33,263 nucleotides of DNA from Gammaproteobacteria bacterium (GCA_028821405.1 JAPPGK010000067.1:1-33263); one strand, 5' to 3'. Positions 12,497 to 21,759 are shown, numbered from the stretch's first letter. The notes: generated by a model from the letters alone, not told the origin. Program-made: numbers and translations.

Positions 12497-14152
12497 ATGT
12501 ACGACTTTCAGACGCTGCGCGGTGATCTTTTCGGCGGCATCACCGCCACGGTCGTGGCGCTCCCCGTTGCACTGGGCTTCGGGGTCGCGTCCGGCCTAGG
12601 TGCGGCGGCGGGCCTCTACGGGGCCATTGCAGCCGGTTTCTTCGCGGCCCTGTTCGGGGGTACGCGATCGCAGGTATCGGGACCGACGGCGCCGATGACC
12701 GTCGCGATGGCCGTGATCGTCGCCGGCTATGCGGGGGGCGATCTCGGCAAAGCGCTGACCGTGGTCATCATGGCCGGCTTCCTGCAGGTCTTGCTGGGTC
12801 TATCCGGAATCGGCCGCTTCGTCGCGTATACGCCGCACGTCGTGGTGTCGGGCTTCATGTCGGGCATCGGCATGATCGTCGTGATCATGCAGGTCTTGCC
12901 GTTCCTCGGCGCGGCGGCGGTACCGGGTGGCGCGCTCGGCGTGGTCACCGCATTGCCGGCGGCCCTCGCCGAGATCAAAGTCAGTGCGCTGGTCATTGGC
13001 GCGGCAACCCTTGCCGTGGCGGTTCTGTGGCCGCACCGGTTCGCAAGGGTTCTTCCGGCCCCGCTCGTTGCGCTATTGGTGGGCACTCTCCTCGGTGTCC
13101 TCTGGCTGACCGATGCACCGGGGATCGGGGACGTGCCGACGGGGTTGCCAGCCCTTCATTTCGAACTGCCGGCATTGAGTTTCATGGCGCGCGCCGTGGA
13201 ACCGGCCCTTATCCTGGCCTTGCTGGGCGCTGTGGACAGTTTGCTCGTGTCGCTGGTAGCCGACTCGCTGACACGCACCCAGCACCACCCCAACCGCGAA
13301 CTGGTCGGACAGGGGGTGGGCAACATCGTCGCCGGGTTGATCGGGGGTGTGCCGGGCGCAGGTTCGCCGGTGTTGACGGTGACCAACATCCGGGCGGGCG
13401 GACGGACACGGGTATCGGGAATGTGCTACGCCATCCTCATGCTTGGCCTGGTTCTCGGTCTTGGCCGTTTCGTCGAACCCATCCCCCACGCCGCGCTCGC
13501 CGGCATCCTGGTCAAAATCGGCTGGGACATCATCGACTGGCGCCTGCTCTCCCGGGTGCATCGTCTGCAGCGCGAACACCTAGTCGTCATGCTCACCACG
13601 TTGGCGTTGACCGTATTCGTGGACTTGGTGACGGCGGTGGCGGTCGGCCTCATCGCCGCCGGGATGGCGCACGCCAGGCAACTGGAGCGACTGGAACTCG
13701 ACAGCGTCGTGTCGGTGCCGTTCCTGGACCAGATGTTCCTCGGCCGGCAGAGCGTCGCTTCCGACCCCTATTCGGCACGGGTTGGGTTGGTTGCGCTGAA
13801 GGGCAGCCTCACCGTGGCCTCGTCGCATAAACTCGTCGCGGTCATCGCCGAGGACATCAAGGACCACGAGGTCGTGATCTTCGACTTTTCCGGAACGTCC
13901 TACTTAGACGATAGCGCCGCGATGGTGATCGAGCAGCTCATGGACGTGGCGAGGAAGGAGCATACGTCGTATATCCTGATGGGTCTTTCGGGCGCGGTCT
14001 CGCATACGCTTCACACCCTCAACATCCTGCGCCAAGTTCCCGACGGCCAGATCGTCGAGACCTTGGAGGAGGCGCGCAAAGTGACCTACGCGTTGCTGTC
14101 GATCGCCGACGGTCCGGCGAACGACCGTGTTGACGCTGGGAAATCCGAGTAA
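12497..14152 (+). CDS. SulP-family anion transporter with STAS domain
   Basis: SulP (SLC26) proteins move sulfate, bicarbonate or other anions across the inner membrane; the substrate cannot be told from sequence. The protein is 551 residues. The membrane part (about 5-400) starts GDLFGGITATVVALPVALGFGVASG, the SulP opening helix, and has the signature GGTRSQVSGPTAPMTV. A cytoplasmic STAS domain follows from about 427, with SYLDDSAAMVIEQLM at its conserved loop. ATG 12497 is chosen because it places the first helix as in the family. The end overlaps the next gene by 26 bases, so the two are probably one operon. Bacterial SulP proteins next to carbonic anhydrase often carry bicarbonate, but no such neighbour is seen here. 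Confidence 0.9.
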   Translation: MYDFQTLRGDLFGGITATVVALPVALGFGVASGLGAAAGLYGAIAAGFFAALFGGTRSQVSGPTAPMTVAMAVIVAGYAGGDLGKALTVVIMAGFLQVLLGLSGIGRFVAYTPHVVVSGFMSGIGMIVVIMQVLPFLGAAAVPGGALGVVTALPAALAEIKVSALVIGAATLAVAVLWPHRFARVLPAPLVALLVGTLLGVLWLTDAPGIGDVPTGLPALHFELPALSFMARAVEPALILALLGAVDSLLVSLVADSLTRTQHHPNRELVGQGVGNIVAGLIGGVPGAGSPVLTVTNIRAGGRTRVSGMCYAILMLGLVLGLGRFVEPIPHAALAGILVKIGWDIIDWRLLSRVHRLQREHLVVMLTTLALTVFVDLVTAVAVGLIAAGMAHARQLERLELDSVVSVPFLDQMFLGRQSVASDPYSARVGLVALKGSLTVASSHKLVAVIAEDIKDHEVVIFDFSGTSYLDDSAAMVIEQLMDVARKEHTSYILMGLSGAVSHTLHTLNILRQVPDGQIVETLEEARKVTYALLSIADGPANDRVDAGKSE

Positions 14153-15941
14153 GCTCGCGGGAAAGCGCACCGCGGGAGTCGGTTTGTCGACGCGGAAGGC
14201 CCATAGCAAACTGCTGCGCTGGGGCTTGGTCGGGGGCCTCCTCGTCGCGGTCGCGTTGGCCGACTGGAACGCGGACGGTGTTGTGCCGCACCTGGTGTTG
14301 GGCTCGGCGACGCTGAACCTCACGTCCGCCCCGGACGGGGCGAAGGTACTGCTCGATGGCGACGCCGTCGGGCATACGCCGCTTCGGACCCAGCGCGTGC
14401 TGCCCGGGTCGATCGTGGTTCGAATGGAGCACCGCTTCCACGACGCGGTGGCGCGCCGCATCGAAGCGGGGCGGGGCACGGCCGTCGATATCCATATGGA
14501 GTTTCCGCCCTCGAAGGGCAGCCTGGAGATCGTGACCAATCCCCGAGGTGCGAATATCGCCGTGGATGGCAGGAACCTCGACCGGGTAACGCCGGTGCTG
14601 CTCGCACCCCATCCCACGGGATCGTTCGAGGTCACGACGTGGATCCATGGCCGGGAACGAAAAACCGAGACCGTGGACGTACTGCCCCGCCAGAACACGG
14701 AAGTCTCCTTCGAGCTCGAGCGTGTCCCGATGGGCGAGGTCCACGTGTCCCGATTTCCCCGCGACCTTGAACTCACGATAGACGGCAACCCCTACGAGCC
14801 CGGGATGACGCTGCCGATCGGAACCTACCGCCTGCATGCCCGTCGATCGGGATACGTGCCGTTGGACCGAACGGTTGAGCTGAAGCGAGGCCGCAACGAC
14901 CACTCGATCAACCTCAAGCGCCTCACCGGGAGCCTCGTTCTGACCGTGAAGCCGGAACACGCGACGATCGAGGTGGACTACCCGGATGCCGATGGATGGC
15001 GTACGAAGCCCTACGACGCAGGAATCGCCATCCCAACAGGACCGGTGGTGGTACGTGCCATCGCCCGAGGGTTTCGCCCCTACGAAGGTCGGTTGAGGAT
15101 GGGTCCAAGCACTCTCGAGCACGCCATTCGGCTCGAAAAGTACGATGTAGAGCCCGGCCGTCAATTCCGGGACAAGCTTGCCTCGGGCGGGGAAGGGCCG
15201 CTCTTGGTGGTGGTCGGCACCGGGAGTTTCCGCATGGGTTCGGAATCCGGCTCCGCGGACGAACGCCCCGTCCGCACGGTCAGGATCGACACGCCGTTTG
15301 CCATCGGCGTCTTCGAGACGACGCGAGACGACTACGAACGGTTCCGAACAGTCCGTGGTTTGCCGGTGGCGGTATCGACGGCGCTTCGGCCCGAAGACAC
15401 CGCCTCGCCGGAGCCCCTCGGTAGGCTTCCCATGTCCCGGCTCGGCTGGGAGGGCGCGGTGGCCTACGCCGACTGGCTTAGCAGCGAGACGGGGCATCGC
15501 TATCGTCTGCCGAGTGAAGCGGAATGGGAATACGTCGCACGCGCCGGATCCGCGGGTCGCCACTATTTCGGCACCGATGCCGCCGTGGTCTGCGCCCATG
15601 CCAACGTTGCCGATGCGACCTACGCCGAACGCTATCGGAAACCGGGCGTTGCCGAGTGTTCCGATGGTGCGGAGCGCTGGGCCCCCGTCGGGAGCTATTC
15701 CGCCAACGCCTTTGGCGTGCACGACATCCTGGGCAATGTCGAGGAGTGGGTTGCCGATTGCTGGCACGACGACTACACCCGTGCGCCGGCCGACCAACGC
15801 GCCCGATCCGGTCGATGCACTGCGCGTGTCCTGCGGGGAGGTGCTTGGGATTCCACCCCCGATGAGGCGACGGCGAGCTACCGGACGTTCAGCAACCGCG
15901 GCAGCGGCACGCGCGGCGTTCGCGTGGTCCGGGACCTGTAG
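14127..15941 (+). CDS. PEGA-repeat protein with SUMF1/FGE-fold domain
   Basis: The protein is 604 residues. An N-terminal membrane helix (about 29-46) is followed by several PEGA-type beta repeats: LNLTSAPDGAKVLLDGDAVG, then LEIVTNPRGANIAVDG, VHVSRFPRDLELTIDG and a fourth, more divergent copy. These are surface or periplasmic repeats. From about 355 there is a formylglycine-generating-enzyme (SUMF1) fold domain: GSFRMGSESGSADERPVRTV, RLPSEAEWEYVARAG, GNVEEWVADCW and RVLRGGAWD. The last part, where true FGE enzymes carry their catalytic cysteines, has none, so sulfatase activation is unlikely; a binding or structural role, or another chemistry, fits better. It starts at GTG inside the end of sulP, with only a GGCGA-like site upstream. 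Bacterial pairs of PEGA and SUMF1 domains are common but poorly understood. Confidence 0.85.
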   Translation: MLTLGNPSKLAGKRTAGVGLSTRKAHSKLLRWGLVGGLLVAVALADWNADGVVPHLVLGSATLNLTSAPDGAKVLLDGDAVGHTPLRTQRVLPGSIVVRMEHRFHDAVARRIEAGRGTAVDIHMEFPPSKGSLEIVTNPRGANIAVDGRNLDRVTPVLLAPHPTGSFEVTTWIHGRERKTETVDVLPRQNTEVSFELERVPMGEVHVSRFPRDLELTIDGNPYEPGMTLPIGTYRLHARRSGYVPLDRTVELKRGRNDHSINLKRLTGSLVLTVKPEHATIEVDYPDADGWRTKPYDAGIAIPTGPVVVRAIARGFRPYEGRLRMGPSTLEHAIRLEKYDVEPGRQFRDKLASGGEGPLLVVVGTGSFRMGSESGSADERPVRTVRIDTPFAIGVFETTRDDYERFRTVRGLPVAVSTALRPEDTASPEPLGRLPMSRLGWEGAVAYADWLSSETGHRYRLPSEAEWEYVARAGSAGRHYFGTDAAVVCAHANVADATYAERYRKPGVAECSDGAERWAPVGSYSANAFGVHDILGNVEEWVADCWHDDYTRAPADQRARSGRCTARVLRGGAWDSTPDEATASYRTFSNRGSGTRGVRVVRDL

Positions 15942-16030
15942 GAGCCGGAGGCGGTGGCGGCGCGCCGCAAGCGGGCGTTAGGGCGCACAGCGAGGCGCGT
16001 ACGCCGGACGCGGCCATCGGCTTTGGGGCG

Positions 16031-18418
16031 CTACGACTTTTGGGCGGTCTCGTTCGAGCGACCGGCTTCCGCCAGGTCGGGGATCGCCACTTTCACCGCG
16101 TCCTCCAACCGGTCGACCAGGGTGACGGTCATTTCGTCCCGTACCGGCGTCGGCAGCTTGGCAAGCTCGGCCTCGTTGTCCCGGGGCAGGATGACATGGC
16201 GGATGCCTGTTCGATGTGCGGCGAGCACTTTCTCACGGATGCCGCCCACCGGCAGGATCAATCCAGATAGCGTCAATTCTCCCGTCATCGCGATGTCGTC
16301 GCGTACCCTTTTGTTGCTGTACAACGAGGCCAAGGCGGTCGCCATCGTGATGCCTGCGGACGGTCCGTCCTTCGGCACGGCGCCGGCGGGAACGTGGACG
16401 TGGATGCCGTTCTCCTCGATCCTGGTGCGGTCGATGTTGAGTTCCTCGGCGACGGACCAGATATAGGATCGGGCCGCCTGCACCGATTCCTGCATCACTT
16501 GGCCAAGGTGGCCCGTCATGATGGTCTTGTCGTCCTTGTGGGTGAGCGTTGCCTCCACGTAGAGTACGTCGCCGCCGGTCTCGGTGTAGGCGAGTCCGGG
16601 GGCGACGCCGGCGACGAGGTTTTCGCGCTGTCGGTCGGACTTGAACTTCTCGGGGCCTAAGAGGGTCGGCAGGTCGTCCACCGTGATTGGCCGGACACCC
16701 GCCTCGGACTGCAGGATCTGCCGGGCGCGCTTGCTCGCCACCCGGCCGATTGCCCGGTCAAGTTCCCGTACTCCCGCCTCTCTCGTGTGACGCCGAATCA
16801 CCCAGGACAGGGACTCGTCGGTGAGTTGCAGCTGCTCTTCGGAAAGGCCGGCGTTGTCCTGTTGTCGGGGGATGAGGTAGCGCCGGGCGATCTCGAGCTT
16901 CTCCAACTCGCTATAGCCCGTCAGTTCAAGGACCTCCATGCGGTCGAGCAACGGTCGCGGCACGCCGTCGAGATGGTTGCAGGTGGTGATGAAGAACACC
17001 TTGGAGAGGTCGAAGGGCAGGTTCAGGTAGTTGTCCCGGAATTCCTTGTTCTGGGCCGGATCGAGGATCTCCATCAGCGCTGCCGAAGGGTCGCCGCGGA
17101 AGTCCCGCCCGAGTTTGTCGACCTCGTCGAGCATGAGAACGGGATTGCGCACGCCGGCGCGCCGGACGGCTTGTAGAATCCGACCGGGCATGGCGCCGAT
17201 GTAGGTACGCCGATGGCCCCTGAGTTCGGACTCGTCGTGCAGGCCTCCTAGGCTCATGCGTTCGAACTTGCGACCCATGGCCCGGGCGATGGATTGCCCG
17301 AGGGACGTCTTGCCGACCCCGGGCGGACCGACGAAGCAGAGGATGGAAGCCTTGGCCTCGGGGTTCAGCTTCAATACGGCCAGCGACTCCAGGATGCGCT
17401 CCTTGACATCGTCGAGCCCGTAGTGGTCTTCGTCGAGCACCGTCTGGGCATGATCCAGATCCAGCGTGTCCTCGGTGATGACATTCCACGGCAGCTCGGC
17501 GATCAGCTCGAGGTAACTCCGCGCCACTTGGTAGTCCGCGGCGTTGGTGGACATCTTCGAGAGGCGCTTGAGCTCCCGGTCCACCTCCTTGCGAACATCG
17601 TCCGGCAAGTTGGCGTTGCGCAGCTGCTTGCGAAGCTCGGCGATGTCCTCGTCGTCGTCGTCTTCGCCGAGCGCTTGCTCGATGGCGCGTTTCTGGTGGC
17701 GCAGCACGTGTTCGCGCTGCTGTTGTTCGATGCCTTCCCGGGCCTGCGACTCGAGGTCCTTACGCATCTCGACGATGGCGATTTCCTGGCGCAGTAGGTG
17801 ATGGATGGCCTCGAGGAAGGTCTGGATCTCGTCGATCTCGAGGATCTTCTGCTTTTCCTGCTGGTCCACGTTGTCCGCGAGCACGACGATGCGATACATC
17901 TGCGTCACGGGATCGTCGATCGTGGCGACCATCTGCTGGAAGATCTGGTCGGCGTTCTGGGAGTTTTGCGGTGACGCCATATGGGCGATGCGTCGAGCGG
18001 TGTCCAGGTTGTCGCGAATCAACGCGGAGGCCTTGGCGCGTTCCTCGCTGGACTCGGGGAGGGTCGGCGGCGGCAGATCCTTGACTTCAACCTCTACGTA
18101 GGCCGTGGCTTCGTCGTCGCCGTTCGCCCTGGTCATTTTCAGCAGGCGTACCCGGCGCAGGCCACGGACGATGACCTGTGCGCCGCCTTCGCGTTGCTCA
18201 ATACGAGTCACCGTCGCCACGGTCCCGATGTCGAACAGGCCGTCGCGGGCAGGATGTTCGTCGTTCGGATCCTTCTGGAGGACGGTGAGCACTTCACGGT
18301 TGCCTTCCACCGCCGCCTTGACCGCCGCCAGCGAGGCTGGCCGCCCGACAATCAACGCGTGGATCAACTCCGGGAATACGGCGACATTCTTCAGGGGCAG
18401 TAGTGGCAGCTTAGACAT
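16031..18418 (-). CDS. lon: ATP-dependent protease Lon
   Basis: Lon degrades misfolded and regulatory proteins in the cytoplasm as a ring-shaped hexamer. The protein is 795 residues from this ATG. An N-terminal LON substrate domain (PLLPLKNVAVFPE) is followed by a coiled-coil rich segment and the AAA+ module, with Walker A GPPGVGKTS near 364-372 and Walker B VLMLDEVDK near 428. The C-terminal protease has the catalytic Ser687 in PKDGPSAG and Lys730 in the GGIREK loop, both intact. ATG 18418 is preferred to a GTG eight codons upstream because a GCAGG lies nine bases before it, but either is possible. The gene converges on the SUMF1-type gene and follows an RRM gene on the same strand. A heat-shock-like promoter lies upstream. 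Confidence 0.96.
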   Translation of the reverse strand: MSKLPLLPLKNVAVFPELIHALIVGRPASLAAVKAAVEGNREVLTVLQKDPNDEHPARDGLFDIGTVATVTRIEQREGGAQVIVRGLRRVRLLKMTRANGDDEATAYVEVEVKDLPPPTLPESSEERAKASALIRDNLDTARRIAHMASPQNSQNADQIFQQMVATIDDPVTQMYRIVVLADNVDQQEKQKILEIDEIQTFLEAIHHLLRQEIAIVEMRKDLESQAREGIEQQQREHVLRHQKRAIEQALGEDDDDEDIAELRKQLRNANLPDDVRKEVDRELKRLSKMSTNAADYQVARSYLELIAELPWNVITEDTLDLDHAQTVLDEDHYGLDDVKERILESLAVLKLNPEAKASILCFVGPPGVGKTSLGQSIARAMGRKFERMSLGGLHDESELRGHRRTYIGAMPGRILQAVRRAGVRNPVLMLDEVDKLGRDFRGDPSAALMEILDPAQNKEFRDNYLNLPFDLSKVFFITTCNHLDGVPRPLLDRMEVLELTGYSELEKLEIARRYLIPRQQDNAGLSEEQLQLTDESLSWVIRRHTREAGVRELDRAIGRVASKRARQILQSEAGVRPITVDDLPTLLGPEKFKSDRQRENLVAGVAPGLAYTETGGDVLYVEATLTHKDDKTIMTGHLGQVMQESVQAARSYIWSVAEELNIDRTRIEENGIHVHVPAGAVPKDGPSAGITMATALASLYSNKRVRDDIAMTGELTLSGLILPVGGIREKVLAAHRTGIRHVILPRDNEAELAKLPTPVRDEMTVTLVDRLEDAVKVAIPDLAEAGRSNETAQKS

Positions 18419-18472
18419 CGTCGTCGGCCTGCGGTTGGGCACCGCGTCGGCGTGGGTTGTTCATTGCCCACA

Positions 18473-18499
18473 AATATAGGCAAGGCGGCCGCTTTTCAA
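18473..18499 (-). promoter_or_regulatory. Probable lon promoter, sigma-32-like
   Basis: On the - strand, TTGAAA (18499-18494) is followed 15 bases later by TATATT (18478-18473), with CC directly before it. TTGAAA, then 13 bases, then CCTATATT resembles the heat-shock pattern (CTTGAAA, 13-16 bases, CCCCATNT), and it can also be read as a short-spaced housekeeping promoter. lon is a classic heat-shock gene. Start of transcription would fall about 48 bases before the lon ATG. Confidence 0.55.
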
Positions 18500-18562
18500 C
18501 GGGCCACCGCCAGCGCGCCTCGATGGCCGCCGGGGATGTATGTCGCGTGGGCGACCGCGGCG

Positions 18563-18847
18563 TCAGCGACGCCAGCGGTCACCGCCGCGGTCGCTGCCGC
18601 GATCCGGCCGAGGACGCGCTTCGCTGACGCGCAATGTCCGACCGCTCATCTGCGTGGAGTTCAAGGCGTTGATCGCATCTTTGGCTTCGGCGTCATTGGG
18701 CATATCGACGAAGCCGAATCCCTTGGATCGGCCTGTCTCTCGGTCCATGATGACGTTGGCTTCCGCGACTTGCCCATGCTCGGCGAACAACTCCGAGAGT
18801 TCGTCCGAGGTAATGGCGTAGGGCATGTTGCCGACATAGATCTTCAA
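18563..18847 (-). CDS. RRM-domain RNA-binding protein
   Basis: This is a 94-residue protein made of one RNA-recognition motif with a short basic Arg/Gly-rich tail (RPRPDRGSDRGGDRWRR). RNP2 is IYVGNM at 3-8 and RNP1 is KGFGFVDM at 42-49, with the usual aromatic residues for stacking on RNA. Such small glycine-tailed RRM proteins occur in cyanobacteria and many proteobacteria and are linked to RNA handling, often under cold or stress; the target here is unknown. The chosen start is TTG at 18847, because AGGAG lies seven bases upstream and the protein then opens directly at the RRM. A longer frame from 18898 lacks such a site. It may read on into lon. Confidence 0.88.
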   Translation of the reverse strand: MKIYVGNMPYAITSDELSELFAEHGQVAEANVIMDRETGRSKGFGFVDMPNDAEAKDAINALNSTQMSGRTLRVSEARPRPDRGSDRGGDRWRR

Positions 18848-18960
18848 TGTTGTCTCCTGGCACGTCGGCGAATCCGGCGAATCCCCTTGTTGGAACACTT
18901 ACACACTACCCTAGGTTCGCGCACAATACCATCCCCTTGGCAGGGCACGGCGGAGCGGAA

Positions 18961-19584
18961 ATGTCGGTCGAGGACACTTGGATGCGACTCGTTGCGATGG
19001 CCGCGATGCAGCGCCGCCACAACGAGCAGATCCATCCGCAATGGGCCGACCAGGGCCACGAGTACTATCGAGCGGTGTGGGTTGAGTGCGCGGAGCTCAT
19101 GGACCACTTCGGCTGGAAGTGGTGGAAGCGCCATGCCGTCGACCGGGATCAGGTTGTCCTGGAAGTCGTGGACATCTGGCACTTCGGCCTGTCGGAGCTG
19201 ATCCGGGCCGGGGAGGTGAACCAAGCCTTGGCAAGGCGGTTGCAGGAGGCGCTGGTCGAGCCGGCACGGCTGGACTTCCGCCGCGCCGTCGAGGAGCTTG
19301 CCCGATCGAGCCTGGCATCGCGCGGATTCGACATCGAAGCATTTGCCGGGGTGATGCGCGCCCTGCCGCTCATGTTCGACGAGTTGTACGAGACCTATGT
19401 GGCCAAGAACGTCCTGAACGTGTTCCGGCAAGCCAACGGCTACCGGACGGGGAAGTACCGAAAGGTCTGGGATGGCCGCGAGGACAACGAGCACCTAAGC
19501 GAGCTGGTCGCCACCCTGGACACGGGTGCCGACTCCTTTCCGGAGGATCTCGCCGCGGCACTGGCAGACCGCTACCCGGGCTAG
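18961..19584 (+). CDS. Dimeric-type dUTP diphosphatase (all-alpha NTP pyrophosphatase)
   Basis: The protein is 207 residues and looks like the dimeric, all-helical dUTPase family (dUTPase_2, related to MazG-type enzymes), which hydrolyses dUTP to dUMP and pyrophosphate and keeps uracil out of DNA. Metal-binding acids are visible as E42xxE45 in VECAELMDHFGWKWWK and E68xxD71 in EVVDIWHF. The N-terminal helix includes MQRRHNEQIHPQW, and a late segment YVAKNVLNVFRQANGY matches the family's substrate-binding end. ATG 18961 has GGCGGAGCGG just upstream; a longer frame from 18847 would overlap the divergent RRM start and has no such site. A dCTP/dUTP-specific relative is an alternative. It is divergent from the RRM gene. 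Confidence 0.88.
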   Translation: MSVEDTWMRLVAMAAMQRRHNEQIHPQWADQGHEYYRAVWVECAELMDHFGWKWWKRHAVDRDQVVLEVVDIWHFGLSELIRAGEVNQALARRLQEALVEPARLDFRRAVEELARSSLASRGFDIEAFAGVMRALPLMFDELYETYVAKNVLNVFRQANGYRTGKYRKVWDGREDNEHLSELVATLDTGADSFPEDLAAALADRYPG

Positions 19585-19636
19585 ACGGCCACCCGCTGCG
19601 GCATTCCCGTGACGGGTGCGAAGGACGGGGTCCGCG

Positions 19637-19885
19637 ATGGCGTCGACGGTGCGTTGGGCCACGATCTTTGGACGCGCGGTCGAGCGTGCGCTTGCCGTGC
19701 CCCGGCAATCCTGTCGGGATTTCGCGCTGGCAAACGACTGGCGAGCGACCGCGGACCGATTCCTGGCGGCCCTACCTCTGCGCCACGGGGTGATCGTGCC
19801 CCTTGGTCGAGCTCCCCGCACGGGCGCGCCGGGCGTCGCCGCTCGAAAGTTGAGTAGACTGCGCCAACCCCTCTTGAGGCAGTGA
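19637..19885 (+). pseudogene. Doubtful short reading frame, possible glycosyltransferase remnant
   Basis: Between the dUTPase gene and the membrane-protein gene lie 308 bases with no clear gene. One frame of about 82 residues contains CRDFALANDWRATADRFLAA, which resembles the C-terminal end of many family 4 glycosyltransferases. There is no good ribosome-binding site and an in-frame stop lies just upstream, so it may be the tail of a lost gene, a chance frame or a small protein. Confidence 0.22.
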
Positions 19886-19892
19886 CGGCGTC

Positions 19893-20426
19893 GTGCCGGG
19901 AACGCGTACGGAAATGCTGGGAGTCGTTGGCGCGGCTTGGGGCCTTGCGGGCCTGATCGGGCTGTTGGCATTCGCGGTCTACCGTCTGGGCGGGGTCGTG
20001 GTCGCGGGCCTCGACCACGCGTGGGGCTGGCAGCATGTTGCCCTGGCTCTCGCCAACGCGGTCTTCATGGCCTGGTCGGAGGGATTGAGGGGTTTCCAAC
20101 GGTCGTTCTCGCCTCGTGTGGCCGCGCGTCTGAAGTTGCTGCGGGACCATCCCTCGGTGGTCCGGGTGGTGTTGGCCCCGCTGTTCGCAATGGGTTACTT
20201 CGCCGCTACGCGGGAACGCCTGATCGCCCTATACGCGCTAACCGCAGGGATCGTCGTACTGATCGTGGTGGTTCACATGTTGCCGCAGCCATGGCGCGCC
20301 GTATTGGACATCGGAGTCGTTCTGGGGCTGTCCTGGGGCATCGTCAGCACGCTCCACAGCGCGTGGCGCGTATTCGATGGGAAGCCGGCGCTTGGGGATT
20401 CCGATACGTCGGAGGGCCTTTGCTAG
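19893..20426 (+). CDS. Small multi-pass membrane protein, unknown function
   Basis: The product is 177 residues with about five hydrophobic segments (roughly 9-31, 45-62, 88-106, 109-130 and 134-155), so it should sit in the inner membrane. A basic loop, SFSPRVAARLKLLRDHPS, lies between segments two and three, which suggests a cytoplasmic loop there. I do not recognise the family and see no catalytic pattern. The start is GTG 19893, or possibly ATG 19914, which would shorten it by seven residues. It converges on the aminotransferase gene after only 28 bases. Codon use and the sharp hydrophobic pattern support it as a real gene. Confidence 0.65.
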   Translation: MPGTRTEMLGVVGAAWGLAGLIGLLAFAVYRLGGVVVAGLDHAWGWQHVALALANAVFMAWSEGLRGFQRSFSPRVAARLKLLRDHPSVVRVVLAPLFAMGYFAATRERLIALYALTAGIVVLIVVVHMLPQPWRAVLDIGVVLGLSWGIVSTLHSAWRVFDGKPALGDSDTSEGLC

Positions 20427-20454
20427 GCAGCTGTTGTGGCGCGGCGGGGCGCTT

Positions 20455-21759
20455 TCAACCCAGGGTTACCTCGTCGACGGCGGCCACGAGGGTGTCGACG
20501 ATCCGTTCCACTTCCCGCTCACCGATGGTGAACGGCGGGCCGATCATGACGATGTCCCGCTCGCTCCCGGTTCCCCCGGGGTAGAACGACACGCCGCGTC
20601 GGTGGGCGCTCGACGTGATCCGGGTGGTGATCCCGTCGCGGGCTTCGTAGCGGGCAAGGGAATCGCGGTCCAGGACGACCTCCACGGCGATCAGCAAGCC
20701 CGCGCCGCGTACCTCGGCAACGTGCGGGTGCTCCGCGAACGCGTCCAGGAGGCGGGTCTTCAACGTGGCGCCCGTCTTGGCGGCGCGCTCGACGAGGCGC
20801 TCCCGGCTGAGGATCTCCAGCACCTTGTCGGCGGCCGCGCAGGCGGCGGGGTGTGCGGCGAAGGTGTGGAACATGACGTTCATTCCGGCCTGCTGTAGGG
20901 TCATTGCCAGGGCTTCGGTCCCGAATACGCCGGTAACGGGGGCATACCCACCGGCGAGCCCCTTGCCCGCCACCAGGATGTCCGGCTCGGCCGCCCACCG
21001 ATCCAAGGCGAAGCGCGTACCCGTCCGGCCGAAACCACACATCACCTCGTCGGCTAGAAGCAGGATGTCGTGATCATCGCAGAGTCGGCGAACGGCCTGC
21101 CAATACCCGTCGGGGGGGACCAGCGCGCCACCGCTGGCGCCGACGATGGGTTCGGCGAGGAACCCCGCCACGGTATCCGCACCTTGCCGGTGGATCATGT
21201 CGGCCAAGGCGTCGAGGCAGTATTCGCCGACTTCGGCGGCGGGACAGCGGAGTGCATAGGGCGCGGGCACGTGCGGCACGCGCGGCAGCGCGTGGTCGAG
21301 TCCGAACCTGCGCGACTCGTGGCCGCTGACGGCCAGGGCTGCCAGCGTCGTGCCGTGATAGGAGGGCGTCTGGGCGATGATCTTCGTCCTATCCGGCTGG
21401 CCTCGTGCGGCGTGGTATTCGAGGGCGATCTTGATGGCGGTCTCGACGCCCTCGGAACCGCTCGCCGTCAGGTGGATACGCGTCAAACCCGGCGGTAGCC
21501 AATCGCCGAGCAAACGCGTGATCAGCCGTTCGCGCTGGGGTGTCAACCAGGGCGGCACGGCGTAGGAACACTCCATGGCGGCAGCGTGCATGGCATCGGC
21601 CACTTCGGCGCGCCCGTGGCCGATGTTGACGGCAATGGCGCCGCCGGCCGCGTCGAGAATCTCGTGTCCGGCCGCATCGTAGAGGTAGGCCCCCCGGGCG
21701 CGTTCGATCCGCACCGGCGGCATGCTGGCAAAGGCAGCGAAAGGCCAGGTTGCGGTCAT
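20455..21759 (-). CDS. Class III (omega) PLP-dependent aminotransferase
   Basis: This cytoplasmic enzyme should move an amino group between an amine or omega-amino acid and a keto acid. The protein is 434 residues. The cofactor lysine is Lys266 in DILVAGKGLAGGYAP. The aspartate that holds the pyridine ring is Asp237 in LLLADEVMCGFGRTG, the class III signature. The phosphate-binding part includes SGSEGVETAIKIA and SYHGTT. The ATG overlaps the stop of the upstream flavoprotein gene (ATGA at 21759-21756), so the two are translationally coupled and probably act in one pathway. A frame extends much further upstream, to 22371, but it only reads through the flavoprotein gene and is rejected. The substrate cannot be assigned. 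Confidence 0.92.
   Translation of the reverse strand: MTATWPFAAFASMPPVRIERARGAYLYDAAGHEILDAAGGAIAVNIGHGRAEVADAMHAAAMECSYAVPPWLTPQRERLITRLLGDWLPPGLTRIHLTASGSEGVETAIKIALEYHAARGQPDRTKIIAQTPSYHGTTLAALAVSGHESRRFGLDHALPRVPHVPAPYALRCPAAEVGEYCLDALADMIHRQGADTVAGFLAEPIVGASGGALVPPDGYWQAVRRLCDDHDILLLADEVMCGFGRTGTRFALDRWAAEPDILVAGKGLAGGYAPVTGVFGTEALAMTLQQAGMNVMFHTFAAHPAACAAADKVLEILSRERLVERAAKTGATLKTRLLDAFAEHPHVAEVRGAGLLIAVEVVLDRDSLARYEARDGITTRITSSAHRRGVSFYPGGTGSERDIVMIGPPFTIGEREVERIVDTLVAAVDEVTLG

Noticed and set aside
14019-15797. Open frame of 592 codons on the - strand, opposite the PEGA/SUMF1 gene
   Set aside because: The + strand frame has clear PEGA and SUMF1 motifs; the antisense frame has none.
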